DNA of 64,000 nucleotides, from the NCBI RefSeq assembly GCF_014839805.1, contig NC_051121.1, positions 1,285,116 to 1,349,115 on the forward strand, in the 5' to 3' direction. This document shows, one piece after another, positions 22,216 through 34,600 of this stretch. The position numbers and the translations under genes are program-made. The notes under the pieces were generated by a model. It was not told where the DNA came from and did not search any database. It saw nothing but the letters and a program-made list of their open reading frames with translations. The DNA comes from Manduca sexta. Taxonomy: Eukaryota > Arthropoda > Insecta > Lepidoptera > Sphingidae. Position 1 is the first letter of the stretch; every line of letters begins with the position of its first letter.

Positions 22216-23159
22216 AACAACTCAAGTGTAATCTTGAAACATTTTTTCAACAAAAATCATTTTTTATACGAAACGACAAGGCAATTTCACAACGTCATAA
22301 GATTCACGAAAATATTAATTGATTTTGGTAATTTATTGAGAATGTACTGTTTACTGTACCGTACGAAGGCATAATCTATCATGTTGATGATTAATTGCCA
22401 TCAGAAAATCGGCAGCCAACGCTCCTTTGGAAATCCATTAGAGTTTAAGAATGCAGAGTGTGCCGCGAGATACGTTGCTTGTTTATTAACGAGATGAAGA
22501 ATATTTGGATTTGTTTTATATGGGAAAAGTGCCTCAATTGCGCTTGTAAGTGGGAGTGGCGAAGCGTGGAATTATCCGAAAGAGAACCTGACAAATTATA
22601 GGTACTTATTATATGCATATATGCGGTCTGCAAATCAAAGGGAAGCTAGCTGGAATATGGATCTTTTGCTACTGGTAATTGATATCCAAATGGAGCGTCT
22701 TACCGAGCTTCTGATATAAAAAAGTTTGTTATATCTTCACAGAAAATTTGGATCAATGTATTTTTTAAAGTAAAGTCATTATACATTATGATTTCATTTC
22801 AAATTTGCTAAACACTTTTAATGGAAAATTTTGTACACAAAGAGAGTATAATATTTTTTATTCATTTAAGTCACGAAGCAGCATACAGTTATAATTCTGC
22901 TAGTCTAAAATTGCCAGATATAAGGACATAGTTTGTTCCTCTAGTGGAAATTGCCACACAATGCATCTTTCAGTGGCTTTCCGAGCTCCTCGAGGGCCAC
23001 TAAAGACTCTCAGTTTCACGGAGTCGTGCCGTCCGCCCCTCTTCAGCTGAGTTAATGCACTATGTTTTTTATACTTTTGGGACGTAATTTATTAGGTTTT
23101 TATATAAACACATCATATCCTAGCTATTGTTTTTTAATAAATGTAGGTCAATGATAAAT
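22216..23159. other. Unassigned intergenic sequence
   Basis: 22608-22680 (GCGGTCTGCAAATCAAAGGG) resembles the SINE family D pieces at 27.9 and 39.8 kb. Otherwise nothing seen. Confidence 0.35.
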
Positions 23160-23418
23160 ATCGACGCTGAAAGGCAAACATGTCTAAGCGACAATCAGTA
23201 AATTTTTGAGTAGAGTGCTTTAAAGTTTTGATTGTTATATGAAAATTTACAAAAAATCTACTTTTTATTTCATAAAGATACAGTTTAATGTTATTAAAAT
23301 TGTCCTAGAACCACAAAACCTAGATCAAATGACGCAGAAAAAAATGGCGATTCAAAATATTATATAATTCATTTTCGGTATATTTGTCGCTTAGATATGA
23401 TTGCTTTTCAAGCATCGA
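23160..23418. mobile_element. MITE with ~30-bp inverted repeats
   Basis: Left CGCTGAAAGGCAAACATG followed by TCTAAGCGACAA; right end is its complement with four or five mismatches. ATCGA flanks both sides (23160-23164 and 23414-23418) and may be the target duplication. Confidence 0.65.
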
Positions 23419-24490
23419 TAGGATCAATGGGGATTCTGAAGACCAATGCGTTATCAAACTTGAGAGGAATTAGATAAGGGAGGTTGACGTTTCTAGTAAT
23501 CTCTTTGGTCTTCTGAAATACTACATCCAGTATACCACGCTCCTTTGATGTTTTTAATAGCCCTACTAACCCAGGCGCGCCTATATCTATCTGTGATACG
23601 ATAACATGTCTGCCGTATGGCTAGTTTCCCTTCTTAAATCATCAAACGAGCGAAATGGGTCTCATTCATTTAATATAAAGAGCTGTTTTACCCATATTCC
23701 GGTCCATTGTAATCATTTTACGATCCTTAAAAGTATTTTTTTTTTCATAAATTTTACCTTTATTAATACAAAAAATAATTATGGATGTAGAACATGCCTC
23801 GTTCGCTTCATCTCTGGTCAATAAAATGAAAAAAGCTGAAAATTCGGCACTTGATCAAACAAGCCTCCTTCCTTTTTATTCTTTACATGGCTTTTTAAAA
23901 AAGCAACGGAAAAAGAGAGCTTTTAGCGGATTGAATCGTCAAGGAGGTAACCTCTTGAGAACGGGCCACGAAACACGCGTGATTGGGTTTTTATACTCTT
24001 GATTCAGGTCTTTTCTCAAGTTTTAGTGAGATATTTGGAAAAGCAAGAATCCAAATAGTAAGTTGCAAAGAGGATTGTCTTATTTTCGACCTTAGTGTAT
24101 GAGAATTTGAGTTCAAAGTTGTTCTTTATTATTTGCATTGTTCTCATCGTAATTACAAATAAATCTCACGGTATTGTGAAAGCATATTTAGTCATTATAA
24201 TAAGTAGATGACTAATTTATATTTCGATCAACTTAAAAATATGATAATCTTAACACACGCTAATTAAAAATTAGTTCTGTTTCATCTTTCCCAATGCTGG
24301 ATCTTCTACTGATGAGTCTTAGGTCTTAAACCCTTTCAGCAGTAGACTAATAGTATCAATAGACCGTAGACTAATCTACGACGCATCAAAATTCTTATGT
24401 AGACCTCTTGGTTTCTATTCCACTGCTGACAACTAGTCTCCTCCATTGAAAAGGCCTCAGTCCACCACCCTGGCTTATTGTGAATGGGCA
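23419..24490. other. Unassigned intergenic sequence
   Basis: Two overlapping frames at 23606-24002 show no domain and are AT-driven. Nothing else recognised. Confidence 0.35.
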
Positions 24491-24494
24491 GGAC

Positions 24495-24640
24495 ATTTTT
24501 TATTTCTACAATGTTCTTCAAACCGGAACACAACAATGACTACACACTGCTTCTTGGCGACAGAAATAAATATTGCGGTGGTCCCTACCCAGGTGGATCC
24601 TCGCATATGAAAGACCTGCTACCACTACCATCAAGTATAG
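24495..24640 (-). repeat. Family E retroelement fragment
   Basis: Reverse orientation: AATGTTCTTCAAACCGGAAC, GCTTCTTGGCGACAGAAATA and CTACCCAGGTGGATCC match family E. Truncated. Confidence 0.65.
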
Positions 24641-25372
24641 TTTCTTTCAAAGTTTTCCTTCACCTGTAAAATTTCAAAAGGTAATTTCAACGTTTCTCAA
24701 GGACCTTCTCCGTACGCTCGTCTCGTTCCCCCACTCGTACAATTCCGTTTGTTATTCGCAATAGGTCCTCATTTCATCGAGTCCGCATTGGAAACGGTGC
24801 CACTAAATTGGTATTGTAGCCTGGATTAACTCGCCTGCTGTTTGCTCTTTGTTGTCTACCTAGGTTTTTAGTGCTACGTATATTGAAGGTTGATTTGTGG
24901 TCACTTTTTGTGTCACTTTTTAGTAAGGCGACATAATTATTTCTTTTGTTTTAAGAATGTTAGACATTGATTTAAATCTAGGTTTCGGATTTTATTGCGA
25001 TCTTTCATATTTTTTTTCTTCTGACGGCTCGGGATTTAATTTTATATAATTGTAAAATTTTGGTAGATATTTTAGTTTTGACTTTTCGAACGAAGAGCAA
25101 CTTCAGTCCACCCCGTGACCATGAAACTGCAGCTTAGATCTTCAAGAAAGCGATAACGTCAGGCCGGTGTTGAGCCATAATCACCATCATCATTGGCGAC
25201 ATGAACTCCACTACCGACCTTCTTCTAAGAGAACAGAAAGTGCAGTCTTCGAAACGTCGGGAGAACATTAAAGTATCCAAAACCGCGATAAAATCCGATA
25301 AATATTTTTATTTCGATGAGGCGAAATAATTGTAAGTTGTTCAATGATAGTCTCATACATTTATTTTGGAGT
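24641..25372. other. Intergenic sequence with a repeat block
   Basis: 25095-25330 (CACCCCGTGACCATGAAACTGC ... CGAAACGTCGGGAGAACAT) is a dispersed repeat shared, reversed, with 11880-11975. The rest is unassigned. Confidence 0.4.
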
Positions 25373-25380
25373 TATCATTA

Positions 25381-25725
25381 AAGCCGATAGCTTAGTTGGG
25401 TGAGGAACGGACTGCTGAGACGAATGTCAGGTTCAAATCTCAAGTGCACACACCTGTAACTTTTCAAAACATGATGTATTTTTGTGAATTATCATCTGCT
25501 TTAACAATGAAGTAAAACATTATGAAGCCAGCATACCTCAAAAGTTCTCAAACCAATATTGCGGGTGTGTGAAGTCTACATTAGTAGACTTCACAAAAAT
25601 ATGTATGTATATATATAATGTGCGGATTACCGCACTATGCCAGCTTGGCGGACTTTGGCCTAAACCCTTTCAGTAGTGCAGGTGGCCTGTGCCCAACAGT
25701 GGGACAGTATATAATACAGGGATGA
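25381..25725 (+). mobile_element. SINE family B with internal rearrangement
   Basis: Complete from head (GATAGCTTAGTTGGGTGAGG) to tail. TATCATTA at 25373-25380 and 25726-25733 is the likely target duplication. Inside, TGTGAAGTCTAC is followed four bases later by its exact complement, then a TATATA stretch, so about 50 bp have been inserted or inverted. Confidence 0.8.
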
Positions 25726-25733
25726 TATCATTA

Positions 25734-26381
25734 CATAAAAAGCAGTCTATAATAATCTAACATTTGAAAATGCCTGATATACAGATAAAGATGTCGATTT
25801 ACAAGGCCTCTTTATTTTTTTATTGATAGACAAAGGCTGCATTTGGATCGTCTGATGGAAATCGACGTCTGCCGCTTATGAACTTTGCAATGCCAGATGC
25901 ACAACCAAGCCGTTGCCTACCGGGTTGTTTTGCTACGGGATCCCAGAAATGGTGTTAATTGATGCGTACATTTCCAAAACCAGGTGCTAAGCCTATGAAC
26001 ACAAATTCAAATAGACATTCCAAAAAAACAAGGGTTTCATGGGACCCTAACGCGTACAATATAAGGGCCATATTAGTCGCTATCTGGGAGCAACATTGAC
26101 ACATCAAGAGATATATTACCCTACCCGTGACCCGTAGTTAGTGGCTCGGGAACATGGGTAACCATAGGATTTGACGAAATCATTTTACTGTATAAAAAGG
26201 GAACATAAACGCAGGAATGGAAAGTATCGTTCGTGAGCGAAATCGTAGAAGAGTTAATGAGAGCATGGGAAGCTACGCAAACCATTACAGAGTCCTTCCT
26301 CAGGAGTTCTTCATACAAGTGACAGATATTCTATTGTTTACGTGGTTGAAAAACCCGATTACGTCACCATTTAAATTTAAG
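25734..26381. other. Unassigned intergenic sequence
   Basis: Nothing recognised. Confidence 0.35.
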
Positions 26382-26395
26382 TAAGGTAAAAACAA
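26382..26395. repeat. Target-site duplication (TAAGGTAAAAACAA), left
   Basis: Exact 14-base match to 27473-27486, flanking the truncated LINE between them. Confidence 0.9.
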
Positions 26396-27472
26396 GGAGT
26401 CCATAATAAATACATTCGTTTAATTAAGAACATATACGAAAATATGCAAGCCAAAATTCGCACAGAAAAGTTAGGTGAATATTTCCCAATCAGACGAGGA
26501 GTTAGACAGGGAGACCCCCTATCACCCAAACTTTTTTCGGCAACTCTAGAACACGTATTTCGACAACTCGAATGGAATGAATATGGTATAAATGTCAATG
26601 GAGTACTACTAAACCATCTAAGATTTGCCGATGACCTTATACTAATATGCGGAGATCCTAAGACCTTACAGGTTATGATTGAAAAACTGGTAAAGGAAAG
26701 CGAAAAAGTAGGACTCTCGATGAACACTAGCAAAACAAAATTGATGACAAACTACATTAAAATTCCAGTCAAACCTGACAACGTCACTGAATTGGAATAT
26801 GTAAACGAATATACATATCTTGGCCAAATAATATCACCTACAGACATAACAATAAAAGAAATCCAAAAATAGAATAAATATAGGATGGAAAGGTACTGGG
26901 CACTAAAAGATGTAATGAAAAACTCGGCTATATCGATTGAAGGGAAAAAGAAAATATTTAATACATGTGTTCTACCAGGAATGACCTACGGATGTCAGAC
27001 ATGGAGCTGTACGAAGAAAAATATTAAAGCACTAGAAGCTTGTCAACACAGAATGGAAAGGAGCATACTCAACATAAAATTAAAAGATAAAGTTCGTTTA
27101 AAAATAATCAGAAAACAAACGAAGATTATAGATATAAAATACCGAATCAAACAACTAAAATGGAAATGGTCTGGACACTTAATAAGAAGCAAGGTAGGAA
27201 AATGGGCCAAAGAAGTGACGGAATGGTGTCCTAGATATAAAAAAAAGAAGTAAAGGTAGACAATATTGTAGATGGGAAGATGATATTAAAAAGGTGGCAG
27301 GTCCATTATGGATGAGAAAAGCAAAAGATAGACTGTTGTGGAGAACACTTGGGGAGGCCTATGCTGGAAAGCAAGACAATCAAGAAACCGGTGTCTAAAA
27401 TTAAAAAAAAAAAAAAAAATAAAAAAATGTAGCTTATAAGATTGTTAATAAAGGCTATTATTATTATTATTA
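26396..27472 (+). pseudogene. 5'-truncated RTE-type LINE with reverse transcriptase remnant
   Basis: The frame open from 26396 to a TAG at about 26870 carries the reverse transcriptase core: GVRQGDPLSP, then LRFADDLILICG (the F-A-D-D catalytic box), and SKTKLM. After the stop the same frame resumes at about 26885 (ERYWALKDVM, PGMTYGCQTW, HRMERSIL, WKWSGHLIRS). A frameshift near 27245 then leads to the usual end WEDDIKKVAG and WRTLGEAYAG. The element finishes with an A-run and a TTA microsatellite (27457-27472). The 5' truncation, tail and 14-bp duplications are marks of target-primed reverse transcription. Confidence 0.92.
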
Positions 27473-27486
27473 TAAGGTAAAAACAA
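27473..27486. repeat. Target-site duplication (TAAGGTAAAAACAA), right
   Basis: See 26382-26395. Confidence 0.9.
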
Positions 27487-27654
27487 ATTTATATAGATAA
27501 CAGGAAACTTATAAGTATACTGAAATAGATACTATATATTCAACGGTAAATCGGAATGAATTATTGTTTGTGCATTTAAAAGGATAATTTTGCTGTGGCT
27601 AGTTATTAATTAGTTTAGTTATAAAGCAATAACGCACACAAACACCTTTTAGCT

Positions 27655-27815
27655 TGGCCTTTTAGCCTCGAAGGGGTAAGCAGAGGCGCAATTGCTGCAC
27701 CCACTTTCCACCATGTGTGTTCCGTCCCATGATGTGATGGGAGGAGCCTATCGCCATATCGTGCACAAATTCTAGACTCCGGGCTTATAGTGAGCAGAAA
27801 AATCTAATATCAGTT
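27655..27815 (-). repeat. SINE family C, 3' two-thirds
   Basis: CTCGAAGGGGTAAGCAGAGG, GTGTTCCGTCCCATGATGTG and GACTCCGGGCTTATAGTGAG are in reversed family order. The tRNA-like head is missing. Confidence 0.75.
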
Positions 27816-27884
27816 TACAGTGGCGAAAGTTAAACATTTCCGAAGGGAACCCAACACAACATATTGGTACTAATATGACAAAAT

Positions 27885-28052
27885 GCAGTCTGCAAACCGT
27901 TCTAATGAAAATTAGATTTTATAGTAATTGTACATAAAGGGAAACCAGCAGGTATCAGGTTATATGGACCCTTGCCGCTATCAATTTGCCATACCTGGAA
28001 TTCGAACTTGGGACCTCACAGTGGTGGTCATACCACGCATGCTACAGACGCA
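27885..28052 (-). mobile_element. tRNA-headed SINE, family D
   Basis: The right end holds a reversed box B (GGAATTCGAACTTGGGACC) and tRNA-like head. The left end (GTCTGCAAACCGTTCTAATG, GGAAACCAGCAGGTATCAGG, TATATGGACCCTTG) matches, reversed, 39785-39895. Confidence 0.5.
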
Positions 28053-28063
28053 GTCCGTCAGTA

Positions 28064-28387
28064 AATAATAATATCAGCCCTGTATTATATACCGTCCCAC
28101 TGTTGGGCACGGGCCTCCTCTACTACTGAGGGGGATTAAGCCTTAGTCCACCACGCTGGCCTAGGGCAGATTGGTAGACTTCACACACCCTCGAAAATTC
28201 CTATATAGAACTTCTCAGGTATGCAGGTTTTCTCACGATATTTTCCTTCACCGTGAAAGCAAGCGATAATTCACTAAGAATACACACATAATTTTTAGAA
28301 AAGTCAGAGGTGTGTGCCCTTGGGATTTGTACCTGCGGACATTCGTCTCGGCAGTCCGTTCCACAACCAACTAGGCTATCGCCGCTC
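28064..28387 (-). mobile_element. SINE family B, full length with target duplications
   Basis: Tail (AATAATAATATCAGCCC) at left, head (complement of GCGGCGATAGCCTAGTTGG) at right. GTCCGTCAGTA is repeated exactly at 28053-28063 and 28388-28398. Confidence 0.92.
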
Positions 28388-28595
28388 GTCCGTCAGTAGA
28401 AACTTAATAAATGTCGATATTTGCGAATCACTTTGTCTGTTTATCGAATTATTTAACAAAAACAGCGCTCACCTCACCCTGTCCAAGTTAATTATATTTA
28501 AAGGAAAATCAACAATTTATGAAATCATCATTATTATTTATTTGCGGTTTGTGTACGTCAATTTTCCGTCTTTATACATCATGCCATTATATACA

Positions 28596-28604
28596 TATAT
28601 AAAG
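28596..28604 (+). promoter_or_regulatory. Possible TATA box of the vWA-Ig gene
   Basis: TATATAAAG lies 52 bases upstream of the proposed start codon. No clear initiator motif follows at the expected distance, and an untranslated upstream exon cannot be ruled out. Confidence 0.3.
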
Positions 28605-28655
28605 GAGTATTCACTGTTAATATTGCATTTGTGAGCTAGGTAGCGACATATTATC

Positions 28656-31600
28656 ATGGCTACCAACGCTTGGAAGTTATTGATTTTGTCATTTCTCATA
28701 AAAAGTTTTGCAAAATGTGATGATAATTTTATGAAAAGTAGTTTAGTATTTGTCATCGATGATACGGGTTCGATGGCAAATGTTATAAATACCGTGAAAC
28801 AATACGCCAACAGAATATTTGACGCTGTATTGAATAATGAAGACTCGCAAATCGATAATTTCGTTTTAGTGACGTTTAAGGATCCTTGTAAGTTGCTCAT
28901 ACTGTTTTATATACATACGTTAAAGAGTAGGTATGCTATATTTATATATGCTATATTGTATATAGACTAACGCTCGAGCATCGTTTTTTTCAGTTAAGGC
29001 CAGGTTTATCTGTAAAAAGTAGTAGCACGAAGTACTGCATGCTAATACACAGTATCATTCACTCTCTTATTTAGATGTTCATTTACATAGATAATACTAT
29101 ATTAATGTATTACTTTTTTTCAAACTGTCCGCAAATATTGTCAAGTTCATTGGAAGAATTTTCGTCTCATAATATTCGTAACGTTTCGATTTTATATTTC
29201 TTATCTTGTATTTCGATATTCTCATGTACCTTGTTAAGTGCAACTATTTTTGCCTACGTGATGAAGCGATCAGATGTCGCACATATACTGACAATTTATG
29301 ACAATAAATTTTGGTCTACTAACGCTTAGATTTTAAACATTCAAGGAACTCAGAAGCGTTTGTTCCAGAACAATGATTGAACCTACGACCTCATATTCTC
29401 GAGACGGAGGCTTTGGAACGATGACAATACAATTACCAAGGCAATTAATATTATAAATATTTTTACAGACGTTCGCCAACGCGTCGTGACGAGAGATCGT
29501 AATGCATTCAAACAAGCTTTGGACAGCATAATTGTAGGGGGAGGTGGTGATTGTCCAGAGTTTTCATTGTCAGGCATAGAGCTCGGTCTTGAGCTAAGTC
29601 TCCCGCGGTCTCAAGTATATGTGTTCACTGACGCTTCAGCAAAAGACTACTCTATTTATGAACAAGTCAAGAACCGCGCTCAGGAGAAATCATCACAGGT
29701 ATAGACCCCAGTTAAAGATGTCAATTTCTGCCTCCAAGCAGCAGTGTGTAGTCACTGTTGTGTTCTGGTTTGAAGGACATTGTAGCTGGTATAACTACTG
29801 GACATAATGAGACTTAAAATCTCATGTCTCAGGTATACAAGCGCAGTGGAATACCAAACAATAATTTGTTATTCAAGGTGTTGGATGGTGTCTATTGTTT
29901 ATAGGTGGTTGTTTCGCTTACTATCAGGCGAATGGCAAGCTCGTCTCGTCATTCAAAGAAAATAAATATATATTCTCAGACTTGTAACAAATACAGTCTC
30001 ACAGGCACAGATCCACACTAGGCTGTTTTGCTTATAATTAGGTAACTTACAGCTGGTACTTTAATATTTAAGAATATATTTGGAGAAGGTCAATTGCATG
30101 TTTCCAATGCAAAATTATATCAAATATTGAGGGATTATACATAAACTGTAATAGCATACATAGATAATGAGAGAAAAATATAGAATATTGGATATTATAC
30201 TAGTGCGAAGGTAGGCAGAAGATCGTCGAGCGATGTAATGCTTGTTTTTTGATATTATACTTGACTATACTCATGTGAGTATAGTCAAGGTAGGAGTGAG
30301 TATGTATGTACATACATCACACATTTATCCCCGAAGGAGTATTCCGAGGCGCAACCACGGCATCCACTTTTCGCCAAGTGTGTTCCGTCCCATGATGTGA
30401 TAGGGGGTGAGCCAATCTCCATATCAGGCACAATTTTCAGACTCTGGGCTGATTCTGAGCAGAAAAACCCAAATATCACTTTGCCCGACACGGGATTCAA
30501 ACCTAGGATCTCAGAGCGCCGCCGTACCGCGCATTCAGTACAACTACGCCATCGAGCCAGTTTATAATCTATCCATAGTAATATAGGTAATAGATATTTT
30601 ATAAATATTTTCAGATTATATTCGCATTGACTGCTGGATGCGCAAATGAAATAATACTGGAACGCTCATTGGTATATGATCGATTGGCGTCAGCGACCTC
30701 CGGCCGTGTATTCCATTTATGGACACAAAACATTGACGAGGTACGTTTATTTCTAAAACGAAGTCGGTTAAAAAGGATAAACAATTCTTATATCGTGATG
30801 ACGTTTTTAGATGCCCATAATACAAGTTTATTCTTAGCAGGGGCACGGGGAGTTACTAATTACTTTGTTCTGTACATAGATATGTCAATTTGGTCTTTAT
30901 AGAGCATTATTACTTGTATTTTGTTTTTGTGGAAATAATCTTATTATTATATATATTAACCACAGATTTTTTCGTCACAGTCCAACGAGCTCAGTTTAGC
31001 ATTATTTTCCTGCCATGTATTCTTTTCTATGATCAGGTCATTTGCTCACGTAGAGTACTAATACTGTCACAACGTGCATATACGTGAAAATGTTTTATGA
31101 TTGCAGCTACTGAACTGGCTGGTTGAAAACGTGAAAGGGCGAATGGCTGTAGTGGCCAAGAAAGAGTTTCCACCAGGATACCATAATTTAACTGTAAGTA
31201 ATATTACGTGATACAAAAAAAATACAGGAAAAACAGCGGGAGTATGTACGAGTATTTTTTTGAGACGAATATGAAGATAATTCAGTTGTTGGTGAATTGA
31301 CGCGTTGCGAAGTAGGAGGTTCTTAATTCGACCTGTATTTTTCTATGTTTGTTACCTCAGAACTCAATAATTTATGGTCAATTTGGAAAAATATTTTTTT
31401 GTTTAAAAGAATATGTTTCAGATTAGATAGATTTTTTCAAAATCGGTTTGGTAATTTGATTTTTTAACTAAAAGAACTATAATAAGCATGTCATCCAAAC
31501 AAACGAAATTGTGAATATTGCTTTCCTGTGACTTTCTCAGTTGTGTTATTGCGTTAAGTTTGGTTGAGTCTACATTAGATACATTTATAAAACATCATAC

Positions 31601-34600
31601 TTTGTGTCCTTCTCAAGGGTAGGCAGAGGTGTAATAGCGCGATAGTCGTACCGCGTGCGCAGCACATAAGCGCCATCGCAATAGTCTATAACTAAAACGC
31701 CTTCAAAAACCACTATGACCCGAAAAATAAATTAACATTACCAATGTACTGTTTATGAAATTTGGACTCGGTGTCAAATTATGCTATAGCACCAAGATCG
31801 GTAATAATAATAGACTTTTTTCGAATCCAAAAACTCCATGGTCGAGAACCACCACTTGTGTGTAGTTCCACTCATGTCTACCCCCAGGACCTTGAACCTG
31901 AATTTAAGCATTAAAATTAATTACGTTTATCTAAAAGCACGTAAAGCCATTGGTGCTCCGTTGATCTCTCTCCGGTCATGTCGGATTACCGTCTCACCGA
32001 ACTATGTGAGGGAAGGAACAGAGTGCACCTGTGTATTGCACACACACTGGTACACTATAATACCTCCTGCGTACTTGGCAGACCTCCGTTGCCAATTCGG
32101 TTAGGAATGAATCAACCTGAATTTAATTTATTACTTTATATTTATTTTTTTACAGTATACCAAAGACCATCATACCAGCCAAGTGTTTATATCAGTCACA
32201 GGGACAAAACCACAAATTCACGTCGTTGACCCTAAAGGTTCCGTAGCGCCCACGAGAAAGGTTATTGATAGATCTGAAAGTGCGGTAAGTAAGACAGAGT
32301 TTAAAAAAGAAATACCGGCAAAAGATCATAGTACATTACATAACATACATAACATCACGCATTTTATCCCCGAAGGGGTATGCAGAGGCGCAACTAGGGC
32401 ACCCACTTTTCGCCAAGTATGTTCCGTCCCATGATGTGATAGGGGGCGAGCCTATCACCATATCGGGCACAAATTCCAGACTCCGGGCTGATACTGAGCA
32501 GAAAAACCCAAATATCACTTTGCCCGACCCGGGATTAGAACCCAGGACCTCAGAGCGCTATTGTACCGGACGTGCAATACAACTACGCCACCGAGGCAGT
32601 CAGGCATAGTACATTAAGTTGTATAAACGCGTTTTTTTTTTAAACGAAAGTATGCCTTGGTCTATCGCCTTGTTTGTTTTGTTATCGTATTGTAATAGGT
32701 AATTAAGAAACGAAATACCGTTAAATTTTCATAGCAATATCTCTGAAACTAATAAACTCATGGCCTATGACAAGCATAACTAAACGTGGTGAAGTTCACC
32801 TAAGCCTCACATACAAGAGTGAACATCCAGCGTCGATGTATTGTTTAAGCTTATGTTTTATTACAGGTTGTTAAGGTGGAAAGTCAAGAAACTGGCACTT
32901 ACACAGCATCAATAAGCAGTCCAAGTAAGACGAGCGTTATTGTCACTGGGAAAACAACAATTGATTTCGTACACGGATTTTCTACTTCCATACCCACATC
33001 TATAAAGGGAACGTCTACCAAACCGCTACCAGGTACGTCACTGCTTCTCCAAGCGTCACAAGCCTGACGTATATGTTAGTGACACATCGATATTAGCGAA
33101 CAGCACTTTAGTACTCCATCTATAAAAAAAAAAGCTTTTAATTTTTTTTCATGCGTGCTCGGCAAAATGACCCTCTGCACCTGATGGTAAGTGGAGTGGA
33201 GTTAAGAGAGATAAATCCCTAGGCAGTCGACAAAATTATGCAGGCCAGACCTTGCTATCTAACTGGACGTCACTCCACTTACTATAAGGTGCAGTGGAAT
33301 TATTTTGCTGCGTACTAATAAAATACCTCAAGATTGGACTTGCCGTGTGGTTGGTTTGTGTGTATGCGTGAGAAGATAAGTTTCTAGTAATTTCTAGGGT
33401 ATGATACAAACCGGCTATCTTAGTACAATGTGAGTGACCATTGTGGGTGATATAGTACTTTTTATTGCAGATGTCAAGTCATACTTATTGATCGATTTAG
33501 ATATATTGAAAGGTGGCGAAGTAAAATTAACCAGCATTCGAATATTGGACTTGGAAGACAATGTATTGTTGGAACAACAACTGAAAATTGTCGATGAGGA
33601 GACGCGTTTGTATGCTACTGTTGATCCTTTTGAACCACCGAAACAGATGTTTAATATTCTTGTGAGTAATATAGTTCTAAAATATTGCATTTTAGACCTT
33701 ATCTTCCTCAGGTTGGCAGTCAGTTCCTTGAACCTTACCTTGTTCATGGCTAGCCGGAACAGTTCCTCGACCGTTAGAACCAATGGAGTTCATAGTATCC
33801 ATTCAGTTAAAACGTATGCTTTTGGATAAATTTGATAATTTTAATTCCAGGTGACTGGCTATGTCGTAGACAATAATGAGGTAGTTAAGAGGATGGTTCC
33901 TACACCTCTTGAACCCGAATCAGGCAAGTATATGATAGTACGAAAACGAGCTATTCACATCAGATAACATAAATACCTTACGTATTGCTGAAGATGATTC
34001 CAAGACTGTATCAAGAAACTCTAAATTTTGCTTTGAATATAATCAACCTGACACCAACAATATCTTTATGAAATTACATTCTATGTATATTACAGTTGCA
34101 CCGCGCATACAGGATAATGGTAAAACGACGTATACTGCGCTGAAAGAATATGACACAGTTCTGAAGATCCCATGCCATGCTACAGGATACCCGAAGCCAA
34201 CCATGACGTGGAAAGTTGACGGGAAACCCATTCCGGAAGGTACCATTACATTTAGAACTAACTTTGGAACAATTTTACGTTTACCTCCCTAAGGAGATAG
34301 ACATATTTCAATTCAATTCAAACCCTAATTAATAAAATTACCAAGTGGTTTTTTTTCCATTGTGATTTATACAAAACAGCACTCGATGGGAAAATCTTTC
34401 TACCCAAAATATCTATTTTGTAAATTATCTTTGTTTTAGAGTTGTGTCCCGTAAATTTAACGAAATTAATTTCCTTACCAAAAAAGTGAAAGTTCAAAAT
34501 AAGATCAATAAGAGAATGCTTACATTGCGCATCAAGACTAATGAGCCTGGTTTAAGAGCTGCTGATTAAATCTAAAACTACAAACTTTTCTTCATAGGTT

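Noticed and set aside
26444..27253. Active LINE reverse transcriptase
   Set aside because: 5' truncated, with an in-frame stop at about 26870 and a later frameshift.
28888..29468. Reading exon 1 on into its intron (104-codon frame) as a short gene
   Set aside because: A GTAAGT donor at 28888 joined to exon 2 gives a continuous vWA domain; the extension has no similarity.
31838..32229. Extra exon upstream of exon 5
   Set aside because: The frames lie over a dispersed repeat and do not fit the splice phase.
33415..33829. 122-codon minus and 131-codon plus frames
   Set aside because: The plus frame is exon 7 read on into its intron; the minus frame is its shadow.
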